Assembly (NCBI GenBank): GCA_021806345.1
Contig: JAJZXP010000030.1
Coordinates: forward strand, 1-18,448
Reading direction: 5' to 3'
Source of the DNA: Thermoplasmata archaeon
GTDB lineage: Archaea; Thermoplasmatota; Thermoplasmata; Thermoplasmatales; Thermoplasmataceae
Length of the DNA stretch: 18,448 nucleotides
The notes beneath the pieces were generated by a model that saw nothing but the letters and a program-made list of their open reading frames with translations, did not search any database and was not told where the DNA came from. The position numbers were made by a program, and so were the translations under genes. Positions 14,661 to 18,448 of the stretch are shown here, in pieces (position 1 is the first letter of the stretch; every line of letters starts with the position of its first letter).

Positions 14661-16217
14661 ACGGATCCTGGGATACGGCAGTCCCAGGCTTTTGAGAACA
14701 TCAGAAGCTTCGCTGCTCTCTGATGAGATATACAGTTCTCTCTTTTCAACCATGACAGGAACAACGTCCAGGTAATTCAGGCTCCTCCTTATGCTGTCAA
14801 TTGTCCTGCCTGTGAGTTTTTCCATTATCCTCGAAAGCAGAAGCGACAATACGCACACAAAGACATGTGCCCTGATCCTTTCGGATTTCCTGTGGTATAC
14901 CGGACGTATCTCGAGGTACGATTTGATGGTGCGGAATGATCTCTCAATCTGCCACTGTTCCTTGTATGCCGTTACGATTTCACCCTCAGGGATATCAGTG
15001 TTGGTGACAATGAGGAATCTTCCCGCAATCCTTTTCAGCATTCCGATCCTCTTTTCATTGAGCACTGCACCATCTTCTGGGAACTTAACCAGTGATTTTA
15101 GCTTCCCCAGGGATTTCTTCAGTTCTTTCTGATCCGGCATTTCGGATATCTTCCTCTTCACGATATCGATTTTATCGTTGAGGTCCTTCAGATCGAGATC
15201 TTCCCTTTTTCTGTTGTATACTGCTATATATCTCCTCTTTTCTGCGAGTCTTCTCTGATCAGGGGTGGAATCCTCCTTCATCACCTCATCCAGATCCACC
15301 TCCACGGTTTTTATGATCAGGTCGTTTATCACATGACCGCCGGTGAAATCCGTCTCCATGAGAATGGTACGATATGGCTGATCCCATCTGTAGGCTGCAG
15401 TTATGTACAGGTTCTGATCCAGGAGATCCAGCGATTTGGAACGGCCGAATGCCCTGTCTCCGACGAATATCACGTTCTTTATGTGGAATCTTTCCTTCAG
15501 TACCGATATTGTCGCTTCAAGGGTTTTGGGATCCACGGTATTGCCAGGCCAGACCTCATGGTGTATGGGTATTCCGTCGGCCATGACAATGCCTATTACG
15601 ATCTGCTCCTTTCCCCTCTTCCTGTCGCGGGAATAACCGAATAAAACGAGATCATTATCCTCCCTTCCCTCGAAATATGACGATGTGAGGTCATAGTGAA
15701 CAATGGACGTGTCAGGCTTCAGTGCATGGAATATGTCGATCTCAATGTCATCCTTCCTTTTCAGGAGGGAATCAAGTGATCTGTAGACACTGTCCTCGCT
15801 TATGTGCATTTCCCATGGATAGTAAACCCTTTTCTCCATGTCGATCAGGTCAATGTCAGAGGAGGGCTCAAACAGCCTGGAGATGATCATGAAGGTCAAC
15901 GTTTCGGCATAGGATCGGGTATGCCTTGTCAGTATCCCTGACATGCCGTTCCTCTCCATCATGGTTCTGGCGGCATAGAAAAGGCCGAAGGAGAGCGTTG
16001 GCCTGATATCCAGGTCATCCAGGGAGAATTTCTTCATTGCCTCCCTGTATTCATCCAGCATTTTCCGGTATCTTTCCCTGTCCGCATCAGACTTCACGGG
16101 ACCGAGGTACTTCACGGTTGTTGTTTTCTGTCTGTGATTCTCAACCACTCTTTCAGCTATGGACGCATATTCCAGTACTGCTGATCCTCTCCTGACCTTT
16201 GTGAACCTCAGGAACAC
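14643..16217 (-). CDS. DDE transposase, IS1634/IS4-superfamily
   Basis: This transposase appears intact. The frame can be read from 16256 (537 codons), an ATG at 16232, or a GTG at 16217 (524 codons). The GTG is preferred because it yields an FLRFTKVRRG start like other members of the family, and a TATA box (TTAAATA) lies 24 bases before it. Numbered from 16256, the catalytic triad is D189 (HYDLTSSYFEG), D267 (FVGDRAFGRS) and E438 in the family's Y-x3-W-x-I-E-x2-F signature (YKEQWQIERSFRTIKSYLEI). An insertion region of about 300-415 between the second Asp and the Glu is rich in charged residues. VKYLGPV near 48-54 is the usual N-terminal marker. No frameshift or internal stop was seen, so the element may still be active. 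Confidence 0.88.
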   Translation of the reverse strand: MFLRFTKVRRGSAVLEYASIAERVVENHRQKTTTVKYLGPVKSDADRERYRKMLDEYREAMKKFSLDDLDIRPTLSFGLFYAARTMMERNGMSGILTRHTRSYAETLTFMIISRLFEPSSDIDLIDMEKRVYYPWEMHISEDSVYRSLDSLLKRKDDIEIDIFHALKPDTSIVHYDLTSSYFEGREDNDLVLFGYSRDRKRGKEQIVIGIVMADGIPIHHEVWPGNTVDPKTLEATISVLKERFHIKNVIFVGDRAFGRSKSLDLLDQNLYITAAYRWDQPYRTILMETDFTGGHVINDLIIKTVEVDLDEVMKEDSTPDQRRLAEKRRYIAVYNRKREDLDLKDLNDKIDIVKRKISEMPDQKELKKSLGKLKSLVKFPEDGAVLNEKRIGMLKRIAGRFLIVTNTDIPEGEIVTAYKEQWQIERSFRTIKSYLEIRPVYHRKSERIRAHVFVCVLSLLLSRIMEKLTGRTIDSIRRSLNYLDVVPVMVEKRELYISSESSEASDVLKSLGLPYPRIRECAHT

Positions 16218-16237
16218 ATGACAATATCTCATGCAGG

Positions 16238-16244
16238 TATTTAA
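16238..16244 (-). promoter_or_regulatory. TATA box of the transposase gene
   Basis: TTAAATA on the minus strand is centred about 24 bases before a GTG at 16217. It lies downstream of the longest-frame ATG (16256), so if it is the promoter the first codons of the longest frame are not translated. Confidence 0.5.
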
Positions 16245-16257
16245 GGGTATGTGCATA

Positions 16258-16275
16258 GAATGTGCACATACATAA
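16258..16275 (-). repeat. Inner inverted repeat, right copy
   Basis: Perfect inverted copy of 14643-14660, upstream of the transposase promoter. With the bases before it, it also forms a local inverted repeat (TATGTGC at 16249-16255, GCACATA at 16264-16270). Confidence 0.7.
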
Positions 16276-16340
16276 AACGAGAAGGGATACCAGAATATAC
16301 TGGAAATAATGGGCTTCGCAATAGGTCATGACAGATTATC

Positions 16341-16358
16341 TCATGCGGAACTCAAGTT
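16341..16358 (-). repeat. Outer inverted repeat, right copy
   Basis: TCATGCGGAACTCAAGTT, the perfect inverse of 14561-14578; probable right end of the insertion sequence. Confidence 0.75.
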
Positions 16359-16551
16359 TGAAAGAAATGTGCCGTTAAGAATACGGTAGTGGAAAGTCTT
16401 CGCCATATCCCCCCAAATTGTGAGTGTGTAAGGGATTGGAGCCTAGCAATTTTGTTTCACAGCCTTAAATACGATTAATCTGATAAGTTCTGATACTTGA
16501 GTAGCTAATATTAACCATGAGGAATAGGAGGTAATCTAAAAACGTAACTAT

Positions 16552-16591
16552 GGAGTGATAAATAGCTATTTTAGTAGTGCAATATCACTCC
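16552..16591 (-). terminator. Stem-loop spanning the gmd stop codon
   Basis: GGAGTGATA and TATCACTCC form a perfect 9-bp stem around a 22-base loop that itself contains the 12-base palindrome AAATAGCTATTT. The gmd stop lies in the loop. On the minus strand a TTTTT run follows about 12 bases after the stem. This could be a terminator or a 3'-end stability element. Hairpin terminators are not the archaeal norm, so the function is uncertain. Confidence 0.4.
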
Positions 16592-17585
16592 GCACCATTT
16601 TCTTTACCAGTTCATTGAATTTTATTTTAGGCTCCCAGCCCAACTTTTCCCTTGCCTTTGTGTAGTCCGCAACATAATTATCTGATTCCAGAGGCCTGAA
16701 GAAATTCTTGTTAATTTTTACCAGCACTTTGCCTTCATCAGATAAACCAACTTCGTCCACACCCTTTCCATTCCAGTTAACCTTAACCCCGATTGTACTA
16801 AAGGCCTCATTTACAAACTCCCTAACTGTGTGCAGTTCCCCAGTGCCAAGGACGAAATCATCAGGGAGCTTGTAGTTCAGGATTTTCCACATGCCTTCCA
16901 CATAGTCTTTGGCATACCCCCAATCCTTTCTGGCTTCCAGATTCCCAAGCTCCAGAGGATCTCTCTTGCCATGGTGATACCTTGCAACATGAAGAGATAT
17001 TTTCCTGGTCACAAATTCAGGCCCCCGAACCTCTGATTCATGGTTGAAAAGAATACCGTTGCACATGAAGAGGTCGTAGGCTTCGCGATAGGTCTTGATT
17101 GTCCAGTAACCGGCGAGCTTTGATATGGCGTATGGGCTCCGGGGATGAAATAATGTGTTTTCATTCTGTGGCGTTTCCTTGGGCTGACCATAGAGTTCTG
17201 AGGTGGCTGCAAAATATAATCTTGTTTCCGGCGAGTAGTCTTTAACGGCGTTTGCAATGTTTAGCGTTCCTCCAATGTTTACATCGTATGTGGAAGAAGG
17301 ATTCTCGAAACTGTATCCAACAAAACTCTGTGCGGCTAAATGATAAAGCTCATTGGGTTTAACAGTTTTCAGAAGCTTGGAAAGGAAATTCGCATCGGTT
17401 AGATCTCCGTAATGTATTCTGATACGATCCAAAACCTGCTTGTCCAGTAAGGAAAGGTTGCCTTTGCTCATTGAACTGTTTCTCCTTATTATCCCATGAA
17501 CTTCGTATCCTTTTTCCAGTAACATCTGGCTAAGGAAGTAACCGTCCTGACCCGTTATTCCAGAAATGAGGGCTGTTTTCATCAT
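16566..17585 (-). CDS. gmd: GDP-mannose 4,6-dehydratase
   Basis: An NADP(H)-dependent extended SDR converting GDP-D-mannose to GDP-4-keto-6-deoxy-D-mannose, the branch point to GDP-fucose, GDP-rhamnose and related sugars. It has 339 residues, typical for bacterial/archaeal Gmd. GITGQDGYFL (9-18) is the Gmd form of the dinucleotide loop. YHLAAQSFVGYSFENP (81-96), AATSELYGQP with T128/E130 (126-135), HPRSPYAISKLAG with Y152 and K156, and NHESEVRGPEFVTRKI (181-196) are diagnostic. The last motif is usually NHESPRRG, so two positions are altered. The start is one of two adjacent ATG codons. A TATA-like ATTAAAGTAT lies about 31 bases upstream. No GDP-4-keto-6-deoxymannose reductase is complete in the window. 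Confidence 0.93.
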   Translation of the reverse strand: MMKTALISGITGQDGYFLSQMLLEKGYEVHGIIRRNSSMSKGNLSLLDKQVLDRIRIHYGDLTDANFLSKLLKTVKPNELYHLAAQSFVGYSFENPSSTYDVNIGGTLNIANAVKDYSPETRLYFAATSELYGQPKETPQNENTLFHPRSPYAISKLAGYWTIKTYREAYDLFMCNGILFNHESEVRGPEFVTRKISLHVARYHHGKRDPLELGNLEARKDWGYAKDYVEGMWKILNYKLPDDFVLGTGELHTVREFVNEAFSTIGVKVNWNGKGVDEVGLSDEGKVLVKINKNFFRPLESDNYVADYTKAREKLGWEPKIKFNELVKKMVRSDIALLK

Positions 17586-17936
17586 AATCTAAGACGTGAA
17601 CAGACAGAGGATACTTTAATATTCGCCTTATTTGCTTCCTCATTGCGTTGTTTCATGATAAGACGCTGTTACCTGATTTATCACTGATGCACATATCCAA
17701 GAAGGTACGGAAAACTCCAGGAGTGGGGATTTTTGTATTACTGTGGTTCTCTATCAGATTAAAACAGATAAAAATCTCTTAATCTACGCAAGATTAGTGG
17801 CACTATGGTTAAAGACATGTGTATAGGATTGAAATTTATGGAAAATATGAAAAATTTATGCTTTCCCAGAGCCGAATCGGAATTCCATAATATCCGTACC
17901 TCCCTTCTGTTGAAAGATGAAAATTCTGGTACTATC
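17586..17936. other. 351-base intergenic region between gmd and the epimerase gene
   Basis: AT-rich region with no convincing gene. It holds the probable gmd promoter (minus strand, around 17611-17620) and would hold any 3' signal of the epimerase gene. A minus-strand frame at 17759-17950 has no recognisable protein features and runs into the epimerase end in another frame. No repeat or RNA gene was recognised. Confidence 0.6.
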
Positions 17937-18448
17937 TTACCTGGTCTCAATCATCTCTTCAATTCCTTTTCGTAGATCGTATTCCGGCTCGAAGGATAAA
18001 TCCATTTTTATCTTTGAAATATCAGCTTGTGTGAACATCTGATAGGTCTTAAAGGGAATGGGTTCATATGACGGGGTAACATCCACTCCCATTAATTCAC
18101 TAACTAGGCTGAATATATCATTGAACGATATCGTAACTCCTGTTCCAACGTTATACACAGCGCCGCCTTTTCCTTTTTCTGCAGCCAGTATATTAGCCCT
18201 TGCCGTATCTTTGACGTAGATAAAATCTCTGCTCTGTGAACCATCTCCAAAAATAACCGGTAACTCATTATTTCTTATTGCACCAATGAATTTGTGAATA
18301 ACACTTGAATAGAACCCTTTTGAGTTTTCTCCCTTTCCGTAAGTGTTGAAATATCTCAGACAGACAGTGTCCAGTTGAAAATTATCCGTATAAAATTTAG
18401 CTGTCAGTTCATTGAAATGCTTTGTCAGTGGATAATGGCTTATGAAAT
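17937..18448 (-). CDS. NAD-dependent nucleotide-sugar epimerase/dehydratase, partial (C-terminal part)
   Basis: The frame is open from the stop at 17937 to the right edge, giving the last 170 residues; the N-terminal Rossmann strand lies outside the window. It begins just before the catalytic YPLTK (Tyr-x3-Lys). It continues with LRYFNTYGKGENSKG, VIFGDGSQSRDFIYVKDTARA and YNVGTG, the C-terminal signature set of GalE-like UDP-sugar 4-epimerases and related NDP-sugar epimerases. A GTG at 18158 could be mistaken for the start, but coding homology continues well upstream of it. It probably makes a further nucleotide sugar for the same glycan. Substrate specificity (UDP-glucose, UDP-GlcNAc, other) cannot be fixed from this half. 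It has the same orientation as gmd but lies 351 bases away, so it is probably transcribed separately. Confidence 0.88.
   Translation of the reverse strand, partial: FISHYPLTKHFNELTAKFYTDNFQLDTVCLRYFNTYGKGENSKGFYSSVIHKFIGAIRNNELPVIFGDGSQSRDFIYVKDTARANILAAEKGKGGAVYNVGTGVTISFNDIFSLVSELMGVDVTPSYEPIPFKTYQMFTQADISKIKMDLSFEPEYDLRKGIEEMIETR

Larger units (their letters stand above)
14555..16364 (-). mobile_element. Insertion sequence of the IS1634/IS4-superfamily type
   Basis: An element of about 1.8 kb with one intact transposase gene flanked by a perfect 18-bp inverted repeat (14561-14578 and 16341-16358). The repeat can be extended outward by six positions with two mismatches to 14555 and 16364. 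A second, perfect 18-bp inverted repeat lies inside it (14643-14660, 16258-16275). The interior is visibly richer in G+C than its flanks, consistent with recent arrival. No convincing target-site duplication was found at either boundary, so the exact ends are uncertain. The element lies between two convergent genes and disrupts neither. Family assignment rests on the transposase. Confidence 0.75.

Noticed and set aside
15333..15644. Plus-strand frames inside the transposase gene
   Set aside because: Antisense shadows of an intact DDE transposase; no independent support.
14555..16364. Target-site duplication flanking the insertion sequence
   Set aside because: No direct repeat of 4 bases or more could be matched at the outer or inner repeat boundaries.
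17759..17950. 63-codon minus-strand frame between gmd and the epimerase
   Set aside because: No homology-like motif, overlaps the epimerase end out of frame, and composition looks non-coding.
1..18448. CRISPR array or defence system
   Set aside because: No regularly spaced direct repeats, Cas-like proteins or recognisable defence genes; the content is sugar metabolism, glycosyl transfer, one asparaginase unit and one insertion sequence.

Overview
The window looks archaeal and most like a member of the Thermoplasmatales (Ferroplasma/Cuniculiplasma-like). The basis is an AT-rich background, genes with a TATA-like box 24-28 bases upstream of the start codon and no ribosome binding site (leaderless style), several GTG/TTG starts, a long-form archaeal-type RmlA, and a DDE transposase of the IS1634/IS4 kind. 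The genus is inferred; no rRNA or other marker gene is present.

Layout. (1) 1-1870: a GntR/FCD-type repressor-like gene (-) divergent from an L-asparaginase gene (+). The shared intergenic region carries two copies of one near-palindrome. (2) 2055-8113: a block of glycosyltransferases on alternating strands: GT2 (+), GT4 (-), GT2 (-), a methyltransferase-like/GT-B fusion protein (+) and a second type of GT2 (+). A possible decayed coding remnant and a perfect 21-bp palindrome lie between them. (3) 8280-13177: a leftward dTDP-L-rhamnose cluster, rmlA - sugar C-methyltransferase - rmlC - rmlB - rmlD. Tight spacing and an ATGA overlap indicate translational coupling of the last three genes. (4) 13484-14473: a second, zinc-finger-bearing SAM methyltransferase (+). 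(5) 14555-16364: a complete-looking insertion sequence with an intact DDE transposase and two nested pairs of 18-bp inverted repeats. (6) 16566-18448: a GDP-mannose 4,6-dehydratase (-) and the C-terminal part of an NDP-sugar epimerase (-) that runs off the right edge.

Taken together, about 15 kb is a surface-glycan or N-glycan island. RmlA/B/C/D make dTDP-L-rhamnose, Gmd makes GDP-4-keto-6-deoxymannose, the epimerase supplies another nucleotide sugar, the methyltransferases decorate sugars, and the GT2/GT4 enzymes assemble the glycan. No flippase, polymerase or oligosaccharyltransferase is visible, so the lipid-linked step must be encoded elsewhere. The asparaginase/regulator pair looks like a separate catabolic unit at the island's left edge. 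The insertion sequence separates the dTDP-sugar module from the GDP-sugar module. No tRNA, rRNA or CRISPR array was recognised.
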